A DNA stretch of 36,162 bases from positions 1-36,162 of the forward strand of contig NZ_JACXSI010000032.1 in the NCBI RefSeq assembly GCF_014712675.1, given 5' to 3'. Positions 16,568-23,658 of the stretch are shown piece by piece. The stretch is from Peribacillus faecalis (GTDB taxonomy: Bacteria; Bacillota; Bacilli; Bacillales; DSM-1321). Below the pieces are notes generated by a model that was not told the origin of the DNA, searched no databases, and saw only the letters and a list, made by a program, of their open reading frames with translations. The position numbers were made by a program, and so were the translations under genes. How positions within the stretch are numbered: position 1 is the first letter of the stretch; every line of letters starts with the position of its first letter.

Positions 16568-16629
16568 TGCATCCCCTCCCATTATCTCGCATATTTTCTC
16601 ACACGATATCATTATCCAAATTACAACAT

Positions 16630-16693
16630 CTCTTCTTCAACTAATCTGCTTCTTTACTTCAATAAGAAGTTCAACAGGGAATTTTTCACAAAC
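16630..16693 (+). repeat. Cassette-type repeat copy E
   Basis: TCTTCTTCAACTAATCTGCT, then a centre containing CAATAAGAAGTTCAACA (compare CAATAAGCAATTCAACA in copy C), ending TTTTTCACAA. It begins 18 nt upstream of the longest frame of the 49-aa gene and lies 55 bp downstream of the HAD gene's stop. Confidence 0.65.
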
Positions 16694-16747
16694 AACCTAT
16701 TACTGAATTGTAATCTTACACTGTTTGGCATACACGAGACTAATCAA

Positions 16748-17527
16748 CTATATACAATAACTTTTCATAGAATATATTTTTGATAACTCCTTTAATTTAT
16801 CTACAATTTCTTGCTCATAATCGTCTTCAAGCTTTATTTGCTCTTTTGCAAACAGTGCTAATTCTGCGTGATAGCCAATCATAACTGTATGAAACGCATT
16901 CCTAAACATTAAAATGTCGTTTGCGTCATTACCAAAAGCTATGTATCTGCCTTGTGGTATTTCTAAGTTTTTAATTGCACTCCATTTATTAATGCCTTTT
17001 GGACTTATGTCTATAATATTTTCATTACTATGTTTATTTATAAAAACACCCAATTCTTTAAGTTTACATAACAATTTTTCATCATTATTTGAAGACAGAA
17101 AAAGAATTTTCACAATAGAAGTTAAATGCTTTATATCAACTAAATTTGCTAAATTTGAAGGATCTACATTATTTAAAATAGGATGATTGTCAGGTCCAGT
17201 ATAAGCATAATTCCATTCCCCATCAATTAAATAGGTAGCTTCGAATTCCTCAATTATCTGCATAATTGCTTCAATTTCCCTGTTTGAAAAAGGATTAGAA
17301 TTAACTATTTCATCCCCTTTAGATATCAGTGAACCATTACCACCAATCAATGTTTTATTATGAAACCTTTTATTTATCACAGGTAACATATCACGGATAG
17401 GTCTAGCCGATGCAAATATAACTTCGTGTCCTTCTTCAGTTAGATCATCTAATGCACCTAAAATTTTATCGGATATAGGCTGTCCCTTAAAGCAAATCGT
17501 GCCATCTAAATCAAATACAAAATTCAT
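16748..17527 (-). CDS. HAD-superfamily phosphatase (Cof/IIB type)
   Basis: A 259-aa Mg2+-dependent phosphohydrolase. The motifs are complete: motif I FDLDGTIC (D6 nucleophile, D8 acid), motif II FASARP, a conserved Lys in GINKWSAIKNL (motif III), and motif IV FGNDANDILMF. The cap between motifs II and III is of the Cof/IIB type, as in sugar-phosphate phosphatases. ATG 17527 lies about 9 nt after AAGGGGA. Flanked by repeat copies E (3') and F (5'). The substrate is unknown, probably a phosphosugar or a cofactor intermediate. Part of the island's cargo and unrelated to its neighbours. Confidence 0.92.
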   Translation of the reverse strand: MNFVFDLDGTICFKGQPISDKILGALDDLTEEGHEVIFASARPIRDMLPVINKRFHNKTLIGGNGSLISKGDEIVNSNPFSNREIEAIMQIIEEFEATYLIDGEWNYAYTGPDNHPILNNVDPSNLANLVDIKHLTSIVKILFLSSNNDEKLLCKLKELGVFINKHSNENIIDISPKGINKWSAIKNLEIPQGRYIAFGNDANDILMFRNAFHTVMIGYHAELALFAKEQIKLEDDYEQEIVDKLKELSKIYSMKSYCI

Positions 17528-17605
17528 ACAGCAGTCCCCTTTGTGGTGTTTTTTTCTTCCGTTTCATTTTATTACTAAGGGTAGAACGTTTCAAATATTG
17601 AGATT

Positions 17606-17650
17606 AAACTAAACTGCTCCGTTAGTTGAAGAACAGAATTTTCACAATCT
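17606..17650 (+). repeat. Cassette-type repeat copy F (short form)
   Basis: AAACTAAACTGCTCCGTTAG then TTGAAGAACAG..ATTTTCACAA. AACTAA and TTAGTT pair directly around a 9-nt loop, so this copy looks like the long form with its centre deleted. It lies 80 bp from the stop of the transposase gene. Confidence 0.65.
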
Positions 17651-17688
17651 TATATTAATTTTAACATAAAATTCCACATAACCTTCAA

Positions 17689-17721
17689 TAAAAAATCATC
17701 CTCTTTGAAATAGGATGATTT
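17689..17721 (-). terminator. Terminator of the transposase-like operon
   Basis: On the minus strand AAATCATCCT / AGGATGATTT with a 9-nt loop is followed by T's (plus-strand A's 17689-17695), 8 nt after the stop at 17730. Confidence 0.88.
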
Positions 17722-17729
17722 CCATTAGC

Positions 17730-19673
17730 TTATTTAAAGTATAGAATATCGTTTAAAGTAAATTGCTTATCCGATAAGCCTAGCTTCTGTGCTGGTGTTA
17801 ACTTTTTCTTTTTAGATACTTTAGTAGCTAAACAAAAGTTGTAATACGTTCTTAAAATGGTTAACGCCATTTGAGCATATTTAGGGTTGAAATTCGCATA
17901 GATATAACTTTTACCCTTACCTCTCGCCGTTACTAGAGGTCTTTCCAAAATGGATAACCGCCTTCTAATTTGTTGCATAAAATTATTCGTCGAGCGGTCA
18001 CTAACTTTTAAAATCATATTGGCAATGTATTCATCATCGAAGTTACTTAAATCCGTTGTGCAATCGACAGAGAAATACCCTTTATCAGTCGGCGGAAGGG
18101 GGTGCTCAATCGGATTTTTCGCCCAAACTTTATAGGTTAAGGAACCTTCGGACAACTCCTTATGAAAAGAATGCTCCTTCAATTCCATCGCCAATTTAAT
18201 TGAAGCTATTTTCCATATTGACATTTCTTCAATCCCATTCCATTCAGCCCAATCTTTAAGAAGCTTTCTCGCTTGTATATGCTCTTGATATGCTTCTGGG
18301 AGGTCCTTGTCACGGTCAACTTTTGCAAGAAAGTGGAGAGCCTTATTCGAACTAAACTCCTCGTTAAACACCCGATAGAAGGCGTTCATAATCGTTTCGT
18401 CCTCATCCGAAACAAAACGCCACTTTTGACTTTGTAGAGTTTGCTTGAGTAACCAAAGGTGGGCGGTCACTGTATAGCCTGATTTAACGTGAAGCCCATC
18501 AATATAGTTCTTTCTTCGCATAAACTCATTAAGATAAAAATGATATTCATCCGTGTTTTGAGTATCATTTTTCGTTGGTGGCTGCGGCGAATGAGAAAAC
18601 CTCAAACGAGCATTCTTTTTTGAGAATTCGTGCAGATGGTCTTCTCGGTAGTACAGTGTATCTTCATCAACACTCTTTAAACTAACATCCCAATCATAAG
18701 CGATATCTGAACGAAAAATGTACCCCGTATCAATATCTCCCGTTACGATGATATGAGTTTGAAGTTGTTTATCCTCAAGGTTATCATATCGAAATCCCCC
18801 GTGTCCCTTTTGTCTTACGTTGTTCAAATAATATAAGAGCTTATCTGTGTTTAGCCAAAGGGAGTCAAATTGCATAGACTTTAGTGGTTTTTGTTCGTGG
18901 CGTTCAAGAAACTCAAGACACCTTCTGTAAAGCCATTCTAACTTGCGATAATAGGTTAGAGGCGATATATCAAGAGCTTCGCAAGTCCGAGTAACAGGCG
19001 TGCGATTGATAAGCATTTTGGCGAATTGAGGCATTATTTCATTTCTCTTTTGGTTGAAAGTGAAGGACTCCGTTCGAGTGGGCAATACATTAGTCATCTT
19101 CTTACAGGATTTACATTGCCATTTTTGAGAGCCACCGCTGCTTTTCCCTCGTCGATAGAATTCTTTAGAATTATCAAAAGGATTTGCTTTATCGTTAGAA
19201 CAGCCATCTTTGTGGAAGGAATATTCAGGTTCAATATCCTCGACCCTATCTAGCATTGCTAGGCGTTTAATTTCTTCGGCAACAGACCAGTTAGATAAAG
19301 GTGTGACGGTACAGTTGTGAGATTTTGTTTGCTCGGTAGGGTCTGGATTGCATACAATCGTATCATCTTTGTCTTTCCCTCTACTACTTAACTTATAGCG
19401 ACCTGGCTTGCTTTTAATCTCTTCAAACTTCTTTTGAGGCAATCCGAACCAAGAACAATAAGGGTTTGTACAATAGTTAAACTGTAAAGTGTTGATTTCA
19501 CCATTAAAAGTAAACTCAATCGGGTCAAACAGTTTATTGTATTTTCTTGCAAAACGTCTCGGATTGAGAAGAGGGTAATCTAACTGCCTGTCCAACAATT
19601 CTTCAGAAGAAAGAGGTTCCTTAACAACAACAATATCATCAGTTGGTTGAGCCAATCGTTTTAATTTAGCCAA
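17730..19673 (-). CDS. Large zinc-finger, DDE-like transposase (putative)
   Basis: A 647-aa protein I cannot assign to a named family. In order: a Cys pair (C68, C73 in YCTNPYCSWFGLPQ), further ligand candidates C108, C121, H154 and C158, then a zinc ribbon ending WQCKSCKK (C187, C190), as in transposase zinc ribbons. A helix-turn-helix-like stretch follows at ~228-260 (TRTCEALDISPLTYYRKLEW). Next is an RNase-H-like core with SMQFDSLWLN (D270) and IVTGDIDTGYIF (D313/D315) as candidate catalytic acids. The C-terminal half is helical and ends in a basic KKKKLTPAQKLGLS tail. The third acidic residue is not obvious. It overlaps the upstream small gene by 8 bp, so they are co-translated. The operon lies next to the right terminal repeat, consistent with it being the island's own transposase. 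Confidence 0.65.
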   Translation of the reverse strand: MAKLKRLAQPTDDIVVVKEPLSSEELLDRQLDYPLLNPRRFARKYNKLFDPIEFTFNGEINTLQFNYCTNPYCSWFGLPQKKFEEIKSKPGRYKLSSRGKDKDDTIVCNPDPTEQTKSHNCTVTPLSNWSVAEEIKRLAMLDRVEDIEPEYSFHKDGCSNDKANPFDNSKEFYRRGKSSGGSQKWQCKSCKKMTNVLPTRTESFTFNQKRNEIMPQFAKMLINRTPVTRTCEALDISPLTYYRKLEWLYRRCLEFLERHEQKPLKSMQFDSLWLNTDKLLYYLNNVRQKGHGGFRYDNLEDKQLQTHIIVTGDIDTGYIFRSDIAYDWDVSLKSVDEDTLYYREDHLHEFSKKNARLRFSHSPQPPTKNDTQNTDEYHFYLNEFMRRKNYIDGLHVKSGYTVTAHLWLLKQTLQSQKWRFVSDEDETIMNAFYRVFNEEFSSNKALHFLAKVDRDKDLPEAYQEHIQARKLLKDWAEWNGIEEMSIWKIASIKLAMELKEHSFHKELSEGSLTYKVWAKNPIEHPLPPTDKGYFSVDCTTDLSNFDDEYIANMILKVSDRSTNNFMQQIRRRLSILERPLVTARGKGKSYIYANFNPKYAQMALTILRTYYNFCLATKVSKKKKLTPAQKLGLSDKQFTLNDILYFK

Positions 19674-19908
19674 TGCCTTCTTCCTTTACATTTCGTATTT
19701 GACTGAGAATGCGTTTGTTGAAACGCTTGGACTCAATCCATTCAATGAAATCCTTATCATCAATGATGTTTTTGAGAAATTCATCAACCACTTCCTCTTC
19801 AGTAAACTCCAAGTATTCCGCATAATATTTCACAATATATCGAGTTTGTTCAGAAATTTTCCAATCGACAGACTCACTGTTTTTATTTTTCGGTTTCAAA
19901 AATTTCAT
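19666..19908 (-). CDS. Small RHH-like accessory protein of the transposase operon
   Basis: An 80-aa charged protein: a basic N-terminus (MKFLKPKNKN), then a strand-helix-helix pattern (SVDWKISEQTRYIVKYYAEY, LEFTEEEVVDEFLKNII) that reads like a ribbon-helix-helix DNA-binding fold, then an acidic/aromatic helix. The last 8 bp overlap the transposase gene, indicating translational coupling. Likely a regulator or a transposon-end-binding accessory, by position. AAGGAAAAAGC upstream of ATG 19908 acts as a weak ribosome site. Its promoter should lie in 19909-20053, next to the right terminal repeat. Confidence 0.65.
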   Translation of the reverse strand: MKFLKPKNKNSESVDWKISEQTRYIVKYYAEYLEFTEEEVVDEFLKNIIDDKDFIEWIESKRFNKRILSQIRNVKEEGIG

Positions 19909-20053
19909 TTGCTTTTTCCTCCATACAATTCACCATATAAATCACATACAAATTCACAGACCCTACAATAATTATTTCCATCTATGCGATTTATTATGCG
20001 TTTCGATATGTGAAAAATCAAATAAAGTGCAATAAACCTTAATTTAACAACAA

Positions 20054-20094
20054 AAAACGCACGGTGATTTCATATGTGAAATACTGTGCGTTTT
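20054..20094. repeat. Long subterminal hairpin at the right end of the island
   Basis: AAAACGCAC-gg-TGATTTCA / TGTGAAAT-act-GTGCGTTTT forms a nearly perfect stem of about 17 bp with internal mismatches. A further ATATGTGAAAA occurs at 20005-20015. It may be a terminator (T's and A's on both sides) or part of the transposon end. The stretch 19909-20259 otherwise holds only the terminal repeat. Confidence 0.65.
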
Positions 20095-20104
20095 GACTTG
20101 ATAT

Positions 20105-20164
20105 TTACTTGTTTGCACCTCTGAAGTAAACCCGTTAAAATTAAATTGCTGACGTTTTTTATTC
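20105..20164 (-). repeat. Right terminal inverted repeat of the island
   Basis: Reverse complement of the left repeat at 12326-12379. The run AACGGGTTTACTT, the block GAGGTGCAAACA and the outer GAATAAAA..ACGTCAGCAA are all conserved. Confidence 0.85.
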
Positions 20165-20259
20165 CTCTAGGGAAACACATTATAGCCTAATCCTTAACAA
20201 TTGATTTATTCGTCAATTTGCCTGAAAATTAAGTCATAAATATTTAAAGGAGATAACAA

Positions 20260-20736
20260 ATGATTATTCGGGAAATGAAAAAAGAAGATAATGCAAAAGT
20301 GAAGGAAATCATCCAAAATTCGTTAAAGTCTCTTGGTTTAGATATTCCCGGGACGGCTTATTTCGATCCGCAGCTGAACGACTTGCATCAGTATTATTCG
20401 AGCTTAGAGCATGCTAACTACTGGGTGGCAGAAATCAACGGTGAAGTGGTCGGCGGAATGGGGATTGCGCCATTTAACGGGCACGACGAAGTATGCGAAT
20501 TGCAAAAGCTGTACTTAAGTCCAAAAGCACAAGGTTTAGGCCTTTCTAAGAAGCTGATGGATGTCGGTTTATCATTTGCCGCTGAACATTATAAGGAATG
20601 CTATTTAGAAACTATGCACGAATTAAAAACGGCTTGTATCTTATACGAAAAATACGGTTTTATACTACTCCCGGAACCTTTGCCTGGCTCTGAGCACTCG
20701 ACGATGGATGCTTGGTATATTAAAAGTTTGGGTTAG
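20260..20736 (+). CDS. GNAT acetyltransferase
   Basis: A 158-aa single-domain GNAT. It begins MIIREMKKEDNAKVKEIIQN, has the beta-bulge strand ELQKLYLSPKAQ followed by the acetyl-CoA loop GLGLSKKLMD (the Q/R-x-x-G-x-G/A pattern), and ends with CILYEKYGFILLPEPLPGSE. This type is often annotated as acetylating small amines or metabolites; the real substrate is unknown. ATG 20260 lies 8 nt after AAAGGAG. It is the first gene outside the right terminal repeat of the island and is oriented away from it. Confidence 0.92.
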   Translation: MIIREMKKEDNAKVKEIIQNSLKSLGLDIPGTAYFDPQLNDLHQYYSSLEHANYWVAEINGEVVGGMGIAPFNGHDEVCELQKLYLSPKAQGLGLSKKLMDVGLSFAAEHYKECYLETMHELKTACILYEKYGFILLPEPLPGSEHSTMDAWYIKSLG

Positions 20737-21116
20737 CTGTCATTTTCTTATGCATAAAACAAAATCAAGCAGGTCATAATAAAATCAGGACGGAAGCTTT
20801 CATTCTTCTTGGTATAGTTACCGTGTATCCCCCGATGCATTAAGATTATGTCAACAGCCTGGAACCTTCTTGCTCCGAGAAAAAGGTATGCGCTCTATGC
20901 ACATACCTTTTTCGCCTGTCTTATAATAACCGCCCGTCAACACAACAGTTTCCTAAGAATCTTACTTATCTTTCTCCATATATTCTTTTATCTTACGTTC
21001 TTCCCTTTTCCGAATATGCCTGACGAGAAAGTTGTCAACCCGTGTATAGCAACATTCGAATTTTACCATTTATTTACACAAATATAATTTAATTTCAGTA
21101 TAAAGATTTATATTAA
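20737..21116. other. 380-bp gene-free stretch with one terminator
   Basis: No convincing coding frame: the longest + frame (20848-21087) has no ribosome site, and its sequence runs through a terminator. A strong hairpin GAAAAAGGTATG / CATACCTTTTTC sits at 20879-20913. The ~110 nt before it could be the GNAT mRNA's 3' region or a small independent RNA; a CATAAT at 20775-20780 could be its -10. I recognise no known RNA family. Confidence 0.5.
20879..20913. terminator. Bidirectional hairpin terminator
   Basis: A 12-bp perfect stem GAAAAAGGTATG / CATACCTTTTTC with an 11-nt loop. The A/T tails inside the stem allow termination in either direction. It lies 143 bp beyond the GNAT stop. Confidence 0.75.
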
Positions 21117-21148
21117 ACAAAAAACGCCAGCAAAACAGCTGACGTTTT
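21117..21148 (-). terminator. Terminator of the HTATIP2-like gene
   Basis: On the minus strand AAAACGTCAGC-tgtttt-GCTGGCGTTTT is followed by further T's, a few nt after the stop at 21155. Confidence 0.85.
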
Positions 21149-21154
21149 ATCCAG

Positions 21155-21823
21155 TTATAAATTAGTCGCTATCTCCCCGATTTGTTTCGAAGAATAGACG
21201 TGTACACCCTTTACATTTTCTTGCGCAATCCGGTTCATCGCTAACGCTACCGTTTTCCCCTCAATGGCAATACCGCTTGAAATCGGGATTTTTTTGAATT
21301 TTTCAATTTTCCGGACAACTTTATTTGCTAACCCTTCCATCTTTCTATGCTCTTCGCGATCACCCAGTAGCAAGGACGGATGGAATATCGATAACGTCTC
21401 ATACGAGAGGCTTTTCAATTGCTCCTCGAGTTCTCCTTTTATGCGCGAATAAGCAAAAGGCGATTTCGTATTGGCGCCCCCAGCACTTACAACAAGATAA
21501 TGTGTAGCTCCCTTTTCCTTCGCTAACCGAGCTACCTTCACCGGATATTCGACATCTACTTTTCTCATCGCACTTCTCGAACCGGCTTTCTTAATCGTGG
21601 TCCCTAAGCAGCAAAACACATCGTCTGCTTCAAAAAACTCTTCGGCCGCTTGTAAGTGTTCAAAATCGACTACATATTCAGCAAGTTTCGGATGTTGTGT
21701 ATGTACCGGCCTTCTCACAAGCGCATAAACCTTCTCATATGCGGCATCTTCTAGTAAAAGACGCCGCAACTCTTTTCCTATTAAACCAGTTGAACCAATA
21801 ATGAGTGCTTTTTTCTTTTGCAA
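21155..21823 (-). CDS. NAD(P)-binding oxidoreductase (HTATIP2/atypical SDR)
   Basis: A 222-aa atypical short-chain dehydrogenase of the HTATIP2/TIP30-like group. The dinucleotide-binding motif ALIIGSTGLIGKELRRLLL is close to the N-terminus. The VFCCLGTTIKKAGS block and YLVVSAGGANTKSPFAYSRI (Ser and Tyr of the SDR active site, with Lys in RIKGELE) follow. The chosen start is TTG 21823, 8 nt from AAAGGAG; the upstream in-frame TTG at 21841 contains that ribosome site and is therefore unlikely. The physiological substrate is unknown. Last gene of a minus-strand group with the DoxX-like and alpha/beta hydrolase genes. Confidence 0.88.
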   Translation of the reverse strand: MQKKKALIIGSTGLIGKELRRLLLEDAAYEKVYALVRRPVHTQHPKLAEYVVDFEHLQAAEEFFEADDVFCCLGTTIKKAGSRSAMRKVDVEYPVKVARLAKEKGATHYLVVSAGGANTKSPFAYSRIKGELEEQLKSLSYETLSIFHPSLLLGDREEHRKMEGLANKVVRKIEKFKKIPISSGIAIEGKTVALAMNRIAQENVKGVHVYSSKQIGEIATNL

Positions 21824-22042
21824 TAATGTCGCTCCTTTCAAAAAGTGAGTTACTTTATATATGTCTCACTATTTTACCAAGCACTCGTGGCAATTACATT
21901 ACATTTTCTTAACATCCGAACGCTCGACCAGCCTCTTCTTTTACTTTGCTTCCACGTTCTCCGGAATCGGTCTACTTAAGTAATTAACTTTATGTGAACA
22001 ATTTTCCGATAAATAAAAAGCGTTCTTCAGCATGAGGAATCG

Positions 22043-22396
22043 CTAAAAGATTTTTAAGTTCAGCAACATTACTACTCCGCCCATTAACATAAAAATGAAC
22101 GGTGTGAGAGCATGTATGAGGGGATCCTTCAACTTCAAATGGGTAAAAATTGCGCCAATCATAGTCGCGACAATTAATGCACTTCCCCATATCGCTAACT
22201 GCGATTTCCAAATGCCGAGCGTGACGAATGCGGCTGCCATAATTTCCACCAGACCTGTAAAAATCCTGAAAGCTGCAGGATAACGATAACGTTCGAACTC
22301 AACTACCATTTGCTTAGTAAACTTCGCAATACCAATAAACAAAAAACTAATGCCCAACATCGCTTGCAGAACAATTGATAGTAACCATAAATTCAT
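22043..22396 (-). CDS. DoxX-like four-helix membrane protein
   Basis: A 117-aa protein with four helices: LWLLSIVLQAMLGISFLFIG, then IAKFTKQMVVEFERYRYPAA (the loop typical of DoxX/DoxD-like proteins), IFTGLVEIMAAAFVTLGIW, and two more. DoxX-family proteins are small quinone-linked or oxidoreductase-associated membrane subunits of mostly unknown role. The start at ATG 22396 follows AAAGGAG by 11 nt; the longer frame from 22465 has no site. It lies between the alpha/beta hydrolase and the HTATIP2-like oxidoreductase on the same strand. Co-transcription with the hydrolase (85-bp gap) is possible. Confidence 0.85.
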   Translation of the reverse strand: MNLWLLSIVLQAMLGISFLFIGIAKFTKQMVVEFERYRYPAAFRIFTGLVEIMAAAFVTLGIWKSQLAIWGSALIVATMIGAIFTHLKLKDPLIHALTPFIFMLMGGVVMLLNLKIF

Positions 22397-22481
22397 GTAC
22401 GCTTTCGCTCCTTTCTGTGGTGGTGCATCTCCTCCCTTCATCAATATGCAATTCTTTTCTTCCAATGCGTGCAGCTACATT

Positions 22482-23243
22482 CTAATCTATGTTACTGCGC
22501 ATAAATTCAACTGTATGTTCTGCAATCGGCACAGCTATCGGTCCATTAAAACCGTGATGTCCCCCTGGAATAATTTGAAGTTCAGCTGACTTGTATATTT
22601 CTTTCGCCTGTTTGGCATACTTCAAGTCGACAAGTTCATCTTGATCGCCATGGACAATCAACACGTTGTTCGGATAAGCAGCACTTTCTCTATAGGCATA
22701 AACAGTAGCACCGTCATCTATGTATCGTCCCTCGAATTGCGCGGCAAACGGAGGTAACGTTTTACCTTTCCAATTCCGGCAAACCTCGGGAATCATAAAA
22801 GCCGGATAATACAAAATCAAACTTCGAATATCGTCTGGTCGCTTTGCAGCTACCAGTGCCGATACTAAGCCACCCTGACTTTCACCGAGCAAGAAAAGAT
22901 GATCTATATCAACAACATCTACTGTTTTCACAAAATCAATGGCGGCATTTAAGTCAGCCATTTCAGTCAGTACAGACATCCCTTCCATTGTCCCGTCACT
23001 TTTACTGTTGGGACCGCCGCCGCAAAAATCAAACACATAGCAAGCAAAACCAGCCTGAGCGAAATAATCAGCGAAATATGATAAAGACCAGTGACTGGCA
23101 CTATACCCGTGAGCCAAAATCACAGTCGGGTATTTCGTATTGCCGGCATCCGGCACATACATTTGTCCGTAAATATGTTTGCCATCACGTTCAAACGGCA
23201 TTTCAGCAATGCTGTAGCCATGCTTTTTTTCTATTGTTTTCAT
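22482..23243 (-). CDS. Alpha/beta hydrolase (esterase/acyl hydrolase-like)
   Basis: A 253-aa cytoplasmic alpha/beta hydrolase with the whole catalytic apparatus visible: oxyanion-hole HGYSASHWS, nucleophile elbow LLGESQGGLVSA (Ser), acid VHGDQDELVDL (Asp) and PGGHHGFNG (His). The DFCGGGPNSKSDGTMEGMSV loop is typical of the feruloyl-esterase/acylglycerol-lipase-like branch (S9/BAAT-like). The start at ATG 23243 follows an AGAAAGGGTGC ribosome site. The natural ester is unknown. It is separated from the upstream aldehyde dehydrogenase gene by the large structured repeat at 23264-23571. Confidence 0.9.
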   Translation of the reverse strand: MKTIEKKHGYSIAEMPFERDGKHIYGQMYVPDAGNTKYPTVILAHGYSASHWSLSYFADYFAQAGFACYVFDFCGGGPNSKSDGTMEGMSVLTEMADLNAAIDFVKTVDVVDIDHLFLLGESQGGLVSALVAAKRPDDIRSLILYYPAFMIPEVCRNWKGKTLPPFAAQFEGRYIDDGATVYAYRESAAYPNNVLIVHGDQDELVDLKYAKQAKEIYKSAELQIIPGGHHGFNGPIAVPIAEHTVEFMRSNID

Positions 23244-23263
23244 TTTTTTGCACCCTTTCTAAC

Positions 23264-23571
23264 AAAAACCGTCACCGGTCCTTTTTCATTTTTGATATCG
23301 CTCCTTGTTACTCCTTCAATGAAAAAGGAGACATGCGGGAACCGAAAAGCGTGAACGGCCCGCAAGTCAGGAACAGCGACTAGGGACGCTACGTCCGCAT
23401 ATCTTCGTCGCTGTGACTCTCATCGTGAGAGCCTCTCCCAAGAAACCAAAAGCGGGTTTCTTGGGAGAGGTGGGAAAAAGGAACATCGGCTAAAAGCGCC
23501 ACGTCCGCATGTCTTCGCCGATATGACCTACATCCTGTAGGCCTCCGAGCATGGCTGATGTAAGGTTAGAC
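23264..23571 (+). repeat. Large structured dispersed repeat, copy R1
   Basis: It starts AAAAACCGTCACCGGTCC and ends AGCATGGCTGATGTAAGGTT, the same ends as R2 and R3. Hairpins in order: CCTTTTTCATT/AATGAAAAAGG; TGCGGG/CCCGCA; ACAGCGAC/GTCGCTGT (23373-23414) with an inner GGACG/CGTCC; CTCTCA-tcg-TGAGAG (23417-23431); a 16-bp stem CCTCTCCCAAGAAACC/GGTTTCTTGGGAGAGG; ACATCGGC/GCCGATAT (23483-23524); CCTACA-tcc-TGTAGG (23527-23541). It is about 150 bp longer than R2 and R3 because of the two central modules. The whole 415-bp gap between the ALDH and hydrolase genes is this element plus short flanks. Confidence 0.85.
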
Positions 23572-23658
23572 AATCAACTTCGTTTAGAAATTTATTTTTC
23601 CTTAAGAAGTAAAATAGAACTGATTTCCCGGGAAATCAGCCCTATTTTCGTACCACGA

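Larger units (their letters stand above)
12326..20164. mobile_element. Putative 7.8-kb cargo-bearing transposon with about 54-bp terminal inverted repeats
   Basis: The segment is bounded by near-identical inverted repeats (12326-12379 and 20105-20164). Near the right end are a transposase-like gene and a small RHH-like gene. The cargo between 14.1 and 17.6 kb is a set of unrelated small genes with repeated palindromes at their 3' ends. An IS110 element sits at the left. The core-type genes outside (gtrA/gtrB and a GNAT) are unrelated. I do not see a clear target-site duplication (left flank ...CATAAA, right flank CTCTAGG...), so the outermost bases are uncertain or the site has decayed. Treating this as one transposable unit is inference. 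Confidence 0.6.

Noticed and set aside
14093-17650. The repeats as classical integron attC sites
   Set aside because: The core GTTRRRY / RYYYAAC pattern does not fit, and no IntI-type gene is in the window; only the arrangement is analogous.
12326-20164. A target-site duplication proving transposition
   Set aside because: Flanks ...CATAAA (left) and CTCTAGG... (right) do not match, so no duplication is claimed.
20848-21087. Open frame of 79 aa on the + strand
   Set aside because: No ribosome site, and it runs through a strong terminator hairpin; low-complexity aromatic composition.
21990-22211. 73-aa minus-strand frame
   Set aside because: Out-of-frame shadow of the DoxX-like gene with no ribosome site.
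23264-23571. R1 as a riboswitch controlling the next gene
   Set aside because: The adjoining genes are on the opposite strand from its shared orientation with R2/R3, and the copies sit at 3' ends of genes, not in leaders.
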